From Photobacterium arenosum (lineage in GTDB: Bacteria > Pseudomonadota > Gammaproteobacteria > Enterobacterales > Vibrionaceae), in NCBI RefSeq assembly GCF_014841115.1, contig NZ_JACYTP010000002.1, forward strand, positions 186,001-250,000: a stretch of 64,000 nt of DNA, read 5' to 3'. A program made the position numbers and the translations under genes. Below, in pieces: positions 38,215-48,416 of this stretch (positions are counted from its first letter, which is position 1; each line of letters starts with the position of its first letter). The notes beneath the pieces were generated by a model. It made no database searches. It had not been told where the DNA came from and saw only the letters and a list, made by a program, of their open reading frames with translations.

Positions 38215-38261
38215 TTGAATTAAATAACAATGCCGTTACAATCGGTGTGGTCTGACCTCTA
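38215..38261 (+). promoter_or_regulatory. fadIJ promoter with FadR-like operator
   Basis: TTGAAT (38215-38220) and TACAAT (38237-38242) are separated by 16 nt and form a good sigma-70 promoter. GTGTGGTCTGACCTCTA (38245-38261), with the FadR core GGTCTGACC, covers the predicted start point, the arrangement expected for FadR repression. Confidence 0.72.
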
Positions 38262-38282
38262 CCATATTGATAAGGAGCCGCG

Positions 38283-39593
38283 ATGACACGTCGCCAGAAT
38301 CTCACGACCCAACAGGGTGAACGCATCGCTGTCGTAACAGGATTACGTACCCCTTTTGCCCGCCAGGCTACAGCCTTTAACGGTGTCCCGGCACTGGATC
38401 TAGGCAAGATGGTGGTCAATGAAATGCTGCAAAAGATTGATTTTGATCCCGCTTTGATTGAGCAGGTCGTGTTCGGTCAGGTCGTGCAGATGCCTGAAGC
38501 ACCGAATATTGCCCGTGAAATCGTGCTGGGAACGGGGATGAATATTCACACCGATGCTTACAGTGTGACCCGAGCGTGTGCAACGAGTTTTCAGGCTGCG
38601 GCGAATGTTGCTGAGAGTATCATCTCGGGCACCATTGATATCGGGATCGCAGGCGGTGCGGATTCCTCATCGGTATTACCTATTGGTGTGTCTAAAAAAC
38701 TGGCTGCCACTTTACTGGCGCTCAGCAAAGCGAAAACCATGAGCAAAAAAATGGGCCTGCTCAGTAAGCTCAGCCTGAAAGATTTAATGCCAGTTCCGCC
38801 TGCTGTGGCCGAATACTCAACAGGCTTGAGTATGGGCCAGACAGCAGAGCAAATGGCAAAAACGCACGGAATCAGCCGTGAAGAGCAGGATGCACTGGCC
38901 CACCGTTCTCACAGCCTGGCAGCCCAGGCGTGGCGGGATGGGTTGATTCAGGGTGAAGTGATTACCGCTTTCCCGGAACCTTATCGTCAGTGGATCGATA
39001 AAGACAACAATATTCGCGAAGATTCCTCGGTAGAAGGCTACGCTAAATTGCGTCCGGCTTTTGACCGTAAATTTGGCACAGTGACGGCCGCTAACAGTAC
39101 GCCGCTGACCGACGGTGGTGCGGCTGTGCTGCTGATGCGTGAAGGACGGGCAAAAGAGCTGGGCCTGAAACCGCTGGGCTATATTCGTTCTTATGCCTTT
39201 TCTGCGATAGGCGTAGAGCAGGATATGCTGATGGGGCCATCTTATGCGACACCGCTGGCCCTGGACCGTGCCGGTCTGACACTCTCAGATCTGACCCTGA
39301 TTGAGATGCATGAGGCATTCGCCGCTCAAACTCTGGCGAATGTGAAAATGTTTGCTTCGAAGAAGTTTGCACAGGAAAAACTCGGTCGCAGTGAGGCGAT
39401 TGGTGAGATCGACATGGATAAATTCAATGTCCTGGGTGGTTCGCTGGCATATGGTCACCCCTTTGCCGCCACCGGCGCGCGAATGATTACACAAACGCTG
39501 CGCGAGCTGCAGCGTCGCGGTGGCGGTCTGGCACTCAATACCGCCTGTGCCGCCGGCGGTTTGGGTGCTGCCATGATCCTGGAGACTGAATAA
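38283..39593 (+). CDS. fadI: 3-ketoacyl-CoA thiolase FadI
   Basis: FadI is the beta subunit of the second beta-oxidation complex and cleaves 3-ketoacyl-CoA to acetyl-CoA. The 436-aa thiolase has the nucleophilic Cys in [16 protein letters not shown] (about residue 99), the [11 protein letters not shown]is motif and the C-terminal [13 protein letters not shown]ys. An AAGGAG site precedes the ATG. The stop overlaps fadJ (TAATG). Confidence 0.96.
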   Translation: MTRRQNLTTQQGERIAVVTGLRTPFARQATAFNGVPALDLGKMVVNEMLQKIDFDPALIEQVVFGQVVQMPEAPNIAREIVLGTGMNIHTDAYSVTRACATSFQAAANVAESIISGTIDIGIAGGADSSSVLPIGVSKKLAATLLALSKAKTMSKKMGLLSKLSLKDLMPVPPAVAEYSTGLSMGQTAEQMAKTHGISREEQDALAHRSHSLAAQAWRDGLIQGEVITAFPEPYRQWIDKDNNIREDSSVEGYAKLRPAFDRKFGTVTAANSTPLTDGGAAVLLMREGRAKELGLKPLGYIRSYAFSAIGVEQDMLMGPSYATPLALDRAGLTLSDLTLIEMHEAFAAQTLANVKMFASKKFAQEKLGRSEAIGEIDMDKFNVLGGSLAYGHPFAATGARMITQTLRELQRRGGGLALNTACAAGGLGAAMILETE

Positions 39594-41755
39594 TGACGGA
39601 TGTAACCATGACTGAACAGACAAATACAGAACATACTGTTGAGCCGCAATCAGCTTTCAGCCTGAGCTACGGCGAGAATGGCCTTGCCTGGCTGAAAATT
39701 GATGTCCCCGGGGAAAAAATGAATACCCTCCAGGCCGCCTTCGCCACTCAGGTCGGAAGCGTGCTGGACGAGCTGGAAGCGAAAAAAGCAGAGATCAAAG
39801 GCTTGGTGGTGTATTCCGGTAAGCCGGATAATTTTGTCGCCGGGGCCGATATCCGTATGCTGGCGGCATGCACCACGGCCAAAGAAGCCGAGCAGTTGGC
39901 AACGCAGGGGCAGCAGATGTTCCAGCGACTTGAAGCGCTGCCGTTTCATGTTGTCGCTGCCATTCATGGCCCGTGCCTGGGCGGTGGTCTTGAACTGGCG
40001 CTGGCGTGCCATAGCCGGGTATGTACCGATTCGGATGCCACTAAGCTGGGTCTGCCGGAAGTCCAGCTTGGTCTGCTGCCGGGCTCAGGCGGCACACAGC
40101 GTCTGCCTCGCCTGATTGGCGTGGCAAATTCGCTTGATATGATACTGACCGGTAAACAGTTGCGTGCCAAGAAAGCGAAGAAGTTAGGCGTGGTCGATGA
40201 ATGCGTGCCGGAAAGTATTTTGCTCAAGGTGGCAGAAACACTGGCGCTGAAAGGCAAACCGGTACGCAAGCACAGTTTCCAAGACTGGGCGATGGGCGGC
40301 AACCCTGTGGGCCGCGGTCTGGTGTTTGACCAGGCCCGTAAGAAGACACGCGAAAAAACCCGTGGCAATTACCCGGCAGCGGAAGCTATTTTAGATGTCA
40401 TCAAATATGGCTTGCAGCACGGCATAGTCAAAGGACAAAAAGAAGAGGCCCGCTGGTTCGGAGAGCTGGTGATGTCTTCAGAGTCTGCCTCGCTGCGCAG
40501 CATCTTTTTTGCAACGACCGCCATGAAAAAAGAAACCGGTGCTGGCGATGGTATTAAACCGGCCGAGGTGAAGCGTGTCGCTGTGCTGGGTGGCGGGCTG
40601 ATGGGCGGTGGCATCAGTCATGTGACCGCATCAAAAGCCGGCTTGCCGGTCAAAGTAAAAGACATCGCCAACGACGGCATTTTGAATGCCATGGCGTATA
40701 ACTTTAAGCTGCTTGATAAAAAGCGTAAGCGCAAAATTATCAGTAAAGCCGAGTTACAAAAACAGATGCTGATGATCAACGGCGGTGTCGATTATCAGGG
40801 CTTTGATAAAGCCGATGTGGTGATTGAGGCGGTCTTTGAGGATCTCAGCCTCAAGCATCAGATGGTGCAAGAGGTGGAAGCCCATGCCAGACCTGACACT
40901 ATTTTTGCCACTAATACGTCCTCGCTGCCTATCAACCAGATTGCTTCTGCCGCAGAGCGTCCTGAGCTGGTGGTCGGTTTGCATTATTTCAGCCCGGTAG
41001 AAAAAATGCCGCTGGTGGAAGTGATCCCCCATGCCGGTACATCGGAGCGAACGGTCGCGACCGTGGTGAAATTAGCCAAGAAGCAGGGGAAAACCCCGAT
41101 TGTAGTCGCCGATAAAGCCGGTTTTTATGTCAACCGTATTCTTGCCCCGTACATGAATGAAGCCGCGCTGGCTCTGCTGGGCGGAGAGCCCATCGAACAT
41201 ATTGATAACGCGCTGTTGGACTTTGGTTTCCCGGTTGGGCCTATCACCCTGCTGGATGAAGTGGGTGTGGATGTCGGGGCCAAAATCAGCCCGATTCTGG
41301 AAACAGAGCTGGGCGATCGCTTCAAGAGCCCGGATGTCTTTGACATCTTGCTGAAAGATGGCCGCAAAGGCCGTAAAACAGGCAAAGGTTTTTACCTCTA
41401 CAACGGCAAGAAAAAAGGTGTCGATAAGAGCGTTTATAAACTGCTGAAGCTGAACCCGGCGCGGAAAGCCTCCGGCCATGACATCGCGATCCGCTGCGCA
41501 CTGATGATGCTGAACGAAGCGGCCCGCTGTCTGGATGAAGGTGTGGTGCACAGTGCCCGTGACGGCGACATTGGTGCGATCTTCGGTATTGGCTTCCCGC
41601 CATTCTTGGGCGGTCCGTTCCGCTATATGGATCAGCTCGGTGCCAAGCGTGTCGTTGAATTGCTCAATGAGCATGTCAATAAGTACGGTGATCGCTTCCT
41701 CCCCTGCGAACGTCTGCTGCAGATGGCGCAGGATGAACAGCGTTTCTACGACTGA
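39593..41755 (+). CDS. fadJ: Multifunctional fatty acid oxidation protein FadJ
   Basis: FadJ is the alpha subunit with enoyl-CoA hydratase, 3-hydroxyacyl-CoA dehydrogenase and epimerase activities. The 720-aa product has an N-terminal crotonase domain (about residues 20-200, with [10 protein letters not shown] and [11 protein letters not shown]), the NAD-binding Rossmann fold ([13 protein letters not shown], about 330) and C-terminal dehydrogenase domains. A second in-frame ATG at 39608 is possible. It is longer at the N-terminus than FadB would be and pairs with FadI. Confidence 0.96.
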   Translation: MTDVTMTEQTNTEHTVEPQSAFSLSYGENGLAWLKIDVPGEKMNTLQAAFATQVGSVLDELEAKKAEIKGLVVYSGKPDNFVAGADIRMLAACTTAKEAEQLATQGQQMFQRLEALPFHVVAAIHGPCLGGGLELALACHSRVCTDSDATKLGLPEVQLGLLPGSGGTQRLPRLIGVANSLDMILTGKQLRAKKAKKLGVVDECVPESILLKVAETLALKGKPVRKHSFQDWAMGGNPVGRGLVFDQARKKTREKTRGNYPAAEAILDVIKYGLQHGIVKGQKEEARWFGELVMSSESASLRSIFFATTAMKKETGAGDGIKPAEVKRVAVLGGGLMGGGISHVTASKAGLPVKVKDIANDGILNAMAYNFKLLDKKRKRKIISKAELQKQMLMINGGVDYQGFDKADVVIEAVFEDLSLKHQMVQEVEAHARPDTIFATNTSSLPINQIASAAERPELVVGLHYFSPVEKMPLVEVIPHAGTSERTVATVVKLAKKQGKTPIVVADKAGFYVNRILAPYMNEAALALLGGEPIEHIDNALLDFGFPVGPITLLDEVGVDVGAKISPILETELGDRFKSPDVFDILLKDGRKGRKTGKGFYLYNGKKKGVDKSVYKLLKLNPARKASGHDIAIRCALMMLNEAARCLDEGVVHSARDGDIGAIFGIGFPPFLGGPFRYMDQLGAKRVVELLNEHVNKYGDRFLPCERLLQMAQDEQRFYD

Positions 41756-41780
41756 TTTCCTGTTCAGAACCTGATAAATC

Positions 41781-41808
41781 AAAGGCCTGCATAGCAGGCC
41801 TTTGTCGT
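41781..41808 (+). terminator. Intrinsic terminator after fadJ
   Basis: AAAGGCCTGC and GCAGGCCTTT pair around a 3-nt loop, followed by a weak T tract, 25 nt past the fadJ stop. Confidence 0.75.
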
Positions 41809-41855
41809 TAGAGGGAGATGGAGACAGAGATGAAGTCAGGAGCGATGCGAAACGC

Positions 41856-42161
41856 TTAACTGATTTTGTGGTGCTTTAACCCTTGCTGCACATTGATGCC
41901 CAGACGAAAGCGCCGGTACAGGCTTTTCGGGCGGACTAAGTGCAGCAGCAGGATAACCGAGCCAGCCACCATCAGTGGGTTAAAGCCAATCCACAGCATG
42001 AAAGTCAGTGAACACAGGGCGATAGCGGTCAGCAGACACAACATGCTGTCAAGCTGGCGCGGATGAATAGCCTTCATACAGGAACGGCAGAATAGCCGGC
42101 TGTGTAAACTCTGGTTTTTCGCCGTAATAGACTGACGGCAGATCGAACAGGCGTGTGACAT
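41856..42161 (-). CDS. Small zinc-ribbon membrane protein
   Basis: A 101-aa protein of unknown function. It has two Cys pairs near the N-terminus (CSIC about residues 5-8, and CRSC about 25-28), which suggest a small zinc ribbon. Two hydrophobic segments (about 42-58 and 63-78) and a basic C-terminal tail follow. I do not recognise a named family. It is convergent with fadJ; the clean frame, cysteine pattern and topology argue for a real gene. Confidence 0.65.
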   Translation of the reverse strand: MSHACSICRQSITAKNQSLHSRLFCRSCMKAIHPRQLDSMLCLLTAIALCSLTFMLWIGFNPLMVAGSVILLLHLVRPKSLYRRFRLGINVQQGLKHHKIS

Positions 42162-42318
42162 AACAGGTTCCTGAACATTGTTCTGAGAAATTATGCTTAT
42201 TCGACCTCACGGCTTCTTGCATCACTATCAGATACAGACGGCCAGCCTGAGGCTGTATTTTTGGATTTGTTAATGTAGATAATCGACTGACAGGAAAAGG
42301 AAAATTAAGAGGGATGTC

Positions 42319-42344
42319 AAAAGTGGAATCATGATTCCACTTTT
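42319..42344. terminator. Perfect palindrome upstream of the zinc-ribbon gene
   Basis: AAAAGTGGAATCATGATTCCACTTTT reads the same on both strands (13 bp each arm; positions quoted for checking) and ends in T's on either strand. It may be the terminator of the M16 protease gene read on the minus strand or an operator. Confidence 0.55.
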
Positions 42345-42368
42345 ATCGTTTGGGATATGCAAACAGCC

Positions 42369-42395
42369 TCCCCCTGAGATCGGGACTCAGGGGGA
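42369..42395 (-). terminator. GC-rich hairpin after the M16 protease gene
   Basis: TCCCCCTGAG and CTCAGGGGGA form a 10-bp stem with a 7-nt loop, 6 nt beyond the protease stop on the minus strand. There is little U tract, so the nearby palindrome at 42319-42344 may complete termination. Confidence 0.6.
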
Positions 42396-42400
42396 AGCGG

Positions 42401-45166
42401 TTACTGGGCGTTACGCTGAAAATCGCTCACTGAGGGAATAGGATCACCCGCTTCCAGCGGAGTAAGGTTCCGGTGCGCGCCGCCCTGATAATACATCACC
42501 AGCCGATTCGCCGTTCTGGGTTTAATGTCTTCTACCAGAAAGCGGACTAACTCAGCACGGGACAGCGATGCCATTTCGTGGGCAATTTTGTGTCTTTGGT
42601 CAAAATGGTCATCTTTGTGGCCAATGCTGACCCAATAGCGCTGGGCACGTGCGCGCAAATTGGTATCCGGCTCGGACAACTGAGCGATCAGCCCTTGTTT
42701 ACTGGCCTGCCACTGGCTCTCATTGAGCTCAAGCAAGACCAGCGCAAAGGCATTGGTGAACTCATCAATCGCTTCGAGCAGCTGCAACGGACCGGCCACC
42801 GGCGATTGTATATACAGCAGCAAGCCCGGATAGCGGTTAAGCGGCAGATTCGCCGTGCCTACCATGTACCCCAGTTGCTGTTCGGTACGCAGTTCGTGGA
42901 AGAAGGTGGTCGACATCAGATGATTGGCCAGAGTGTAGGTAGCAATGGCTTTGGGCGACTGTTCCCGTGACTGGTAGTAAATCAGGATGGCGGAATCAGC
43001 ATGGCCGCAGTCCACTTCATAGCGCAGCGTGCCACATTCTCCCAGATGGACCAATGGCCGCTGTGCTTCACCATATAGCTGATCTGTCACCCTAAACGCG
43101 TCTTTCAGCACTTCTGCCAATGCCAGTGCATCATCTTTACGCCAGTCACCATATACGAAAGCATCAATGTGCAGTTCGGCAAACATGGCTTCGACAAAAC
43201 CGGGTAACTCGGTGACTTCAACGGTTTCCAGCTCTTTGATCAAAGCCGGGTAGGGTGGGTTATTCGGTTGCAGCAAGCCGGTCAGTTGGTTAAACAGCTG
43301 AGAGATGGGTTTGTCTTCCGCGGCATTGCGCCAGTTACGCAGCATCTGTGCTTTGATGCTGTTAAATCGGTCGATATTGAAAGTGCGGCCGGAGAATTTT
43401 TCCAGCAGCAGCTTGAGCAGCAAAGGCTGCTTCTCGCTGAAACCGGATAACTGGAGTGTTACCCCGCCCTGATGGGCGTACAGGTTATACGCCATACCCG
43501 CCACTTCTGCCGGGTAGGCCACTTCGTTGCAGGACTCCATCAGCATTTCGACACACAGGCGCGTCTTGACGATATTACGCACAGAGCTTACCGCGTGCGG
43601 GCTGTCGATGGCGACATAGACCAGGCCTTTGGGCACTCTGAACTCATGTTCTTGCATAAACCACAGCCGGAAGCCCGGCAGATCCTGAATTAACTGAGGA
43701 ATCGCTTCCTGTTCATCCGTCAGCGGGTGTGGATCCATACGCTGGCACAGGTAGGGGTTTTGCTCGGGCAGCAAGAGCGCCGGGTTGTTGCCCGGCTCAG
43801 CCCAGGCAGTTAACTGTGCTTCGGTAAACGGCGTGACCGAATAAGGGGTGTGATACCAGTCGGCCACTCTGTCGTGCTTTTGGCCTTTTGCCACCAGCGT
43901 CAGGCGAAGATTGTCCGGGCGAAGATAGCCAAGTACGTCTTTCAGCAGCGCTTCATCGTACTGGCTCATCATATAATCGCCGTAGACGATATCGTCCGGG
44001 GCGTAGTGCAGCAGGTTCATCACCAGATAGCTGACGGTATCAAGCGGCCTGCTTTTCTCCTGATAGCGGAACGCCTGCTCCAGCACTGCTTGCTTTTCCA
44101 GGTAGCGCCATTCTGCCAGCCCTTGCTCTGTGATGAGCCGGATATACTGGAAAATAGTGGTGACGATATGATCGACACGGTTCAGGCCATCGGGTGTCAG
44201 GTTCAGGCCGATGGTAAATTCCCGGAAATTACTGCCACTGATCCCGCCGCCCGCTGCCAGAGTATTGATCAGCCCTTCACTTTTGAGGACAGACATCAGG
44301 CTGCCTGTGCCTTCATTGCCCAGTAAATGCGCCAGATAGGACAATGGCTTGCTACGATAATGGGCATCCATGGGGGGCAGAGTAAAAGACAGCGTGAGTT
44401 TCCGTACTTCCTTAATTGGCTCAATCGCAATAAAACAGGCGTTTTCTCTGTCTGTTATCAGGGGAACCTCAATGGCGGGTTTGTCCTGGCCTGAGTTGGG
44501 AATAGCGCCAAAGAACTGTTCGGCGTAGGTCGCCAGTTCGTCCAGAGATTGCGGCCCCAGTAGTACCAGCCCCATCTGATTGGCGGAATAATGTTGCTGG
44601 TAGAACGCAATCAGTTCATCGCGAACCGGGTTATCCGGCCTGTCTTCCAGGGTGGTGATATCGCCCACTGAAAATTTAGCAAACGGGTGCTCAGGGTTAA
44701 TGGTTTCTTTGTGCACCTGATAAAGACGGCGTACATCGTCTTTGAGCTTGAGTTTGTACTCGGAATCGACAGCCTGACGTTCTTTGTCAACCGCGTCGAC
44801 ATTGAACAGCGGGGCAATAAAAAATTGCCCGAAACGTTCCAGACCGGCAGCAAAGGCCGGCGGGGCGATTTCAAAAAAGTAGGTGGTGTTTTCCGTGCCG
44901 GTCCAGGCATTGTTGCTGCCGCCGTACTGGTTAACAAAAGACTGGAATTCGCCCGGATTGGGAAACTTTTCCGTACCCAGAAATAACATGTGTTCAAGAA
45001 AGTGCGCCATTCCCTGACGATCCAGCGGATCATCAAAGTGGCCGATGCCGACAGACAGCGCTGCTGCAGCCCGGGGTGCCGTTTGATCATGAACCAGCAA
45101 GACCCTGAGTTGATTGTCCAGTGTCAGATAGCGGTACTCTTTGGGATCGTTCGGACTTTTGAACAC
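42401..45166 (-). CDS. Insulinase/pitrilysin-type M16 zinc protease
   Basis: A 921-aa M16A metallopeptidase of the pitrilysin/insulysin type. It has the inverted zinc motif HFLEHMLFLGTEKFP (HxxEH, about residues 58-62), the distal zinc Glu region (QAVDSEYKLK), and the swap segment GGSNNAWTGTENTTYFF. No signal peptide is evident at the start MFKSPNDPKEYRYLTLDN, so it may be cytoplasmic, unlike E. coli protease III. Length fits the four-domain fold. Substrates are unknown. Confidence 0.9.
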   Translation of the reverse strand: MFKSPNDPKEYRYLTLDNQLRVLLVHDQTAPRAAAALSVGIGHFDDPLDRQGMAHFLEHMLFLGTEKFPNPGEFQSFVNQYGGSNNAWTGTENTTYFFEIAPPAFAAGLERFGQFFIAPLFNVDAVDKERQAVDSEYKLKLKDDVRRLYQVHKETINPEHPFAKFSVGDITTLEDRPDNPVRDELIAFYQQHYSANQMGLVLLGPQSLDELATYAEQFFGAIPNSGQDKPAIEVPLITDRENACFIAIEPIKEVRKLTLSFTLPPMDAHYRSKPLSYLAHLLGNEGTGSLMSVLKSEGLINTLAAGGGISGSNFREFTIGLNLTPDGLNRVDHIVTTIFQYIRLITEQGLAEWRYLEKQAVLEQAFRYQEKSRPLDTVSYLVMNLLHYAPDDIVYGDYMMSQYDEALLKDVLGYLRPDNLRLTLVAKGQKHDRVADWYHTPYSVTPFTEAQLTAWAEPGNNPALLLPEQNPYLCQRMDPHPLTDEQEAIPQLIQDLPGFRLWFMQEHEFRVPKGLVYVAIDSPHAVSSVRNIVKTRLCVEMLMESCNEVAYPAEVAGMAYNLYAHQGGVTLQLSGFSEKQPLLLKLLLEKFSGRTFNIDRFNSIKAQMLRNWRNAAEDKPISQLFNQLTGLLQPNNPPYPALIKELETVEVTELPGFVEAMFAELHIDAFVYGDWRKDDALALAEVLKDAFRVTDQLYGEAQRPLVHLGECGTLRYEVDCGHADSAILIYYQSREQSPKAIATYTLANHLMSTTFFHELRTEQQLGYMVGTANLPLNRYPGLLLYIQSPVAGPLQLLEAIDEFTNAFALVLLELNESQWQASKQGLIAQLSEPDTNLRARAQRYWVSIGHKDDHFDQRHKIAHEMASLSRAELVRFLVEDIKPRTANRLVMYYQGGAHRNLTPLEAGDPIPSVSDFQRNAQ

Positions 45167-45377
45167 AGGAAGCGCCTATATTTACAGGGAATTAGGGTAA
45201 TTATGACGCCCATTAATGGCACTGGCAAATTCTGTCTGGCAATGATGTGTGACTGCGCGTCAGTAATAAGAGCGATTCAGCCGTCACGCTTTCACATCGC
45301 GTAATATGAAATGGCTACCCTGTCTGTACCAGCCTTTGCTAGCATAACGACAGAAACGCGCAATCGGACTGGAGACT

Positions 45378-45872
45378 ATGCGAATTTTTATCATGCGTCA
45401 TGGCGAAGCACAGCATTTTGCCCCAAGTGACGCGGAGCGGCCCCTGACAGCCCAGGGCAAGACGTATTCCCGGCAGATGGCCAAGCAGTTAGCGAGTCAT
45501 CTGGACGGGCAGCTTGATCTGGTGTGGATCAGCCCGTATCTGCGCGCTCAGCAAACCTGGCAGGCGATGTCAGAAGAGCTGCCTGTGCCAAACACTCTGA
45601 TGACGGTTGATGATATCACGCCCTACGGTGACGCCAGTCAGGTGGCAGACTACCTCAAAGCCGTGATTGCGCTGGAGAAGCCGCAAACGGTTCTGGTGGT
45701 GTCGCATTTACCGCTGGTGGGCTATCTGAGTGCCGAGCTGGTGCCGGGATTGCAGCCGCTGATGTTCCGCACTTCTTCCATTGCCGCAGTGGATTTTCAT
45801 GCTGAGGGGGAACCGTCCGCCTTATTATGGCAGGAGAATCCTGTTGATGTTGTCCAGCCTAATCACCATTGA
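45378..45872 (+). CDS. sixA: Phosphohistidine phosphatase SixA
   Basis: SixA removes phosphate from histidine phosphotransfer proteins such as the PTS-Ntr component. The 164-aa product begins MRIFIMRHGEAQHFA (RHG catalytic motif) and has the second catalytic His in VVSHLPLVGYLS. It is divergent from the M16 protease with about 210 nt between, and lies near smrB and prmB as in Vibrio. Confidence 0.92.
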   Translation: MRIFIMRHGEAQHFAPSDAERPLTAQGKTYSRQMAKQLASHLDGQLDLVWISPYLRAQQTWQAMSEELPVPNTLMTVDDITPYGDASQVADYLKAVIALEKPQTVLVVSHLPLVGYLSAELVPGLQPLMFRTSSIAAVDFHAEGEPSALLWQENPVDVVQPNHH

Positions 45873-45969
45873 TTGGCTGCGGTACGCAGTTTTAGATTGC
45901 CGGCCTGTCCTGATCCGACAGGTCTGGTACAATAAACGATAAAAATAAAGACTGATAAATTAAGTGGTT

Positions 45970-46329
45970 ATGAAAAAAATTGTATTCGTATTGCTTGGCT
46001 GTCTGGGACTGACGGCCTGTGTGGCAAACATGGTGACACCCAATATTGTCGCCAACGGCGCGATAAAATGGGCAAATGGTGTGAGAGAAGAGATGAACAT
46101 TTCTCAAACCGGCAGCACCTTAACCTTTGTGAGCCCGCCTTCTATGCTGAATCCGGGCGGTATCACCATTTTTTCCCGTATCGACAGTGCCCGTAACGGT
46201 AACTGTGAGCACTATTACAACGAAGGCTCGGTCAAAGTACGGATGCAGGTGTGTGATACCGGCGAAGTCACTCTGATCCAGGATGGCCAGGTGGTGAACG
46301 TCGGTTCATTGTCTCAGGCTGTGTATTGA
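45970..46329 (+). CDS. Putative lipoprotein
   Basis: A 119-aa protein with a lipoprotein signal (MKKIVFVLLGCLGLTAC, lipobox LTAC). The mature part has one Cys pair (NCEHYYN and QVCDTG) that could form a disulfide. I do not recognise its function. ATG 45970 is preferred over an in-frame GTG at 45964. It is convergent with smrB. Confidence 0.75.
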   Translation: MKKIVFVLLGCLGLTACVANMVTPNIVANGAIKWANGVREEMNISQTGSTLTFVSPPSMLNPGGITIFSRIDSARNGNCEHYYNEGSVKVRMQVCDTGEVTLIQDGQVVNVGSLSQAVY

Positions 46330-46352
46330 TCAGATCAGATCCGCTGAGCGAG

Positions 46353-46378
46353 GCGTCAGGCGCAGCTGCCTGACACGC
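46353..46378. terminator. Hairpin between the lipoprotein gene and smrB
   Basis: GCGTCAGGC and GCCTGACACGC pair in a stem with a central CAGCTG-type loop, between two convergent genes. No clear T run follows on either strand. Confidence 0.5.
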
Positions 46379-46398
46379 TGTCGCTCCGGAGAATTGTG

Positions 46399-46929
46399 CT
46401 ACCGCTCGGGCACTTCAATCAGCACCAAGAGGGCACCGGCGCCACCAAACTCCAGCGGCGCCTGGTGAAATGCCATCACGTCCGGATGCTGTGCCAGCCA
46501 GAGTGGCGCTTTTTGCTTCAGAATATGCTTGCCGATCCCGTGCATCACACAGGCACACGACACCCCGTCTTTAATGCAGGCCGCAATCATGGCCGCCAGC
46601 TCACGTTTGGCTTCTTTTTGTGTCATGCCATGCATATCCAGAAAAATATCCGGCACATAGACACCGCGCCGTAACTTTTTCACTTCATACTTGGAAACGC
46701 CGGATCGGGCATATTGCATCGGGCCATGTTCGCTCAGATGAGGTTCGAACTCGTCAGAGAAATAAAACTCGTGATTATGGCTCTCTTTGGCATTCACATT
46801 GCGCTTATCGGCTTTCGGGCTCTGTCGGCGCGAAGTGATTATGGTATCATGCGACAACTTTTTAATGCCCTTCACTGCATCCCGAAAGAGCGAGAAATCG
46901 TCTTCCAGTGCAGGGTCTTTTTTACTCAT
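46399..46929 (-). CDS. smrB: Ribosome rescue endonuclease SmrB
   Basis: SmrB cleaves mRNA between collided ribosomes. The 176-aa product has a charged N-terminal part and a C-terminal SMR domain with the LDxHG motif (FLDMHGMTQKEAKREL) and HGIGKHILKQK. It is divergent from prmB with 53 nt between, the arrangement known in gammaproteobacteria. Confidence 0.94.
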   Translation of the reverse strand: MSKKDPALEDDFSLFRDAVKGIKKLSHDTIITSRRQSPKADKRNVNAKESHNHEFYFSDEFEPHLSEHGPMQYARSGVSKYEVKKLRRGVYVPDIFLDMHGMTQKEAKRELAAMIAACIKDGVSCACVMHGIGKHILKQKAPLWLAQHPDVMAFHQAPLEFGGAGALLVLIEVPER

Positions 46930-46982
46930 AATGAATTTCCAACTACTTTATCGCGGTATTGTAGCGCCATTTGGAGGCTATT

Positions 46983-47915
46983 TTGGATAAGATTTTTGTC
47001 GACGAAGCTGTCAACGAACTTCACACACTGCAGGATATGCTACGTTGGACCGTCAGCCGATTCAACGATGCAGGTCTGTTTTATGGCCATGGCACTGACA
47101 ATGCGTGGGATGAAGCGGTGCAGCTGGTGCTGCCGACCCTGCATCTGCCGATTGATATTCCGGCTGACGCGCGCTTCTCGCGCCTGACCAGCAGCGAGCG
47201 CCGAACGATTGTCGAGCGCGTGGTTCGCCGGGTGACTGAACGCACCCCTGTGTCTTACCTGACCAATAAAGCCTGGTTCTGTGGCCTGGAATTTTTCGTC
47301 GACGAGCGTGTGCTGGTGCCTCGCTCACCGATTGGCGAGCTGATTGATAACGGCTTCGAACCTTTCCTGACCCGTGAACCCACCCGTATCATGGACTTGT
47401 GTACCGGCAGCGGCTGTATCGGTATCGCCTGTGCCTATGCGTTCCCGGAAGCCGAGGTGGATCTGGTAGATATTTCTACCGATGCCCTGGCCGTGGCCGA
47501 GCAGAATATTCACGACCACGGTCTGGAACAGCAGGTAATCCCGCTGCATTCGGATCTGCTGCGTGACGTACCCAAAGACAAGTACGACATCATCGTGTCC
47601 AATCCGCCTTATGTGGATCAGGAAGATATGGACAGCCTGCCGGAAGAATTCCGCCATGAGCCGGAACTCGGCCTGGCCGCCGGTTTTGACGGTCTGGATC
47701 TGGTGCGCCGTATTCTGGCCAATGCCCCGGACTATCTGGCCGACGACGGTATTCTGATCTGTGAAGTGGGCAACTCCATGATTCACATGGAAGCGCAGTA
47801 CCCGCACATTCCGTTCACCTGGCTGGAATTTGAAAACGGCGGCCACGGCGTCTTCATGATGACTCGCGAACAGCTGGTCGATTGTGCGGGCGACTTCGCC
47901 GACTACAAAGACTGA
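46983..47915 (+). CDS. prmB: Ribosomal protein L3 glutamine methyltransferase PrmB
   Basis: PrmB methylates Gln150 of ribosomal protein L3. The 310-aa product has the HemK-type SAM fold with [20 protein letters not shown] and the catalytic NPPY motif ([10 protein letters not shown], about residue 205). A TTG at 46983, 5 nt after GGAGG, gives the family start [13 protein letters not shown] and is preferred to an upstream in-frame codon. Confidence 0.95.
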   Translation: MDKIFVDEAVNELHTLQDMLRWTVSRFNDAGLFYGHGTDNAWDEAVQLVLPTLHLPIDIPADARFSRLTSSERRTIVERVVRRVTERTPVSYLTNKAWFCGLEFFVDERVLVPRSPIGELIDNGFEPFLTREPTRIMDLCTGSGCIGIACAYAFPEAEVDLVDISTDALAVAEQNIHDHGLEQQVIPLHSDLLRDVPKDKYDIIVSNPPYVDQEDMDSLPEEFRHEPELGLAAGFDGLDLVRRILANAPDYLADDGILICEVGNSMIHMEAQYPHIPFTWLEFENGGHGVFMMTREQLVDCAGDFADYKD

Positions 47916-47942
47916 TCTCTGCTTCACCGCACTTAAATAACG

Positions 47943-47973
47943 AAACAGCCAGATTGCGATCTGGCTGTTTTTG
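47943..47973 (+). terminator. Intrinsic terminator after prmB
   Basis: AAACAGCCAGAT and ATCTGGCTGTTT pair around a 4-6 nt loop, followed by TTTTTG, 28 nt past the prmB stop. Confidence 0.88.
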
Positions 47974-48110
47974 TCAGGCATGACTTTGCGGTTGGTCGCA
48001 AAAACGGCGTTTCGTTTTTTCACTCCGGCAGTTGAGGCCTAAACATGATGCAAGTATGCCAGGCGCTTATTTATCTCCGTACCAACAATCAATTAAAAAA
48101 GGAACTTAAG

Positions 48111-48416
48111 ATGAGTCAGATTCAATCAAAACATGGATTCGCTCTGGGAGTTGTGCTGACAGCGTTATCCATGACCCTGTCCGGATTTGCATCGGCGGCT
48201 GATCAAACAGGGACGACACAGCTGATCATCAATGATGGCAAGCAGGATCAGCTGACCGAGGATGTAAAAGCAACGTCAGATTCACTGGAAAAAAGCGCTG
48301 TTCAGAAAGAAGCGTCACAAGAGCAATTAAAGCATCCTGATGCGGATAAAGAGAAACATCAGCAGGATAGCCAGAAGGGGCATTCATCATACGGCAATAC
48401 AGCAGTTTCTGATTGA
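48111..48416 (+). CDS. Small exported protein, Lys/Gln/Asp-rich
   Basis: A 101-aa protein with a signal peptide (about residues 1-28, ending FASAA) and a highly hydrophilic mature part rich in Lys, Gln, Asp, Ser and His, probably disordered. AAGGA 7 nt upstream supports ATG 48111. I do not recognise the family. It stands alone between two terminators. Confidence 0.65.
   Translation: MSQIQSKHGFALGVVLTALSMTLSGFASAADQTGTTQLIINDGKQDQLTEDVKATSDSLEKSAVQKEASQEQLKHPDADKEKHQQDSQKGHSSYGNTAVSD

Noticed and set aside
41072..41782. Long minus-strand open frame (236 codons) inside fadJ
   Set aside because: It lies wholly antisense to a well-conserved gene and shows no family features; it is a shadow of biased codon use.
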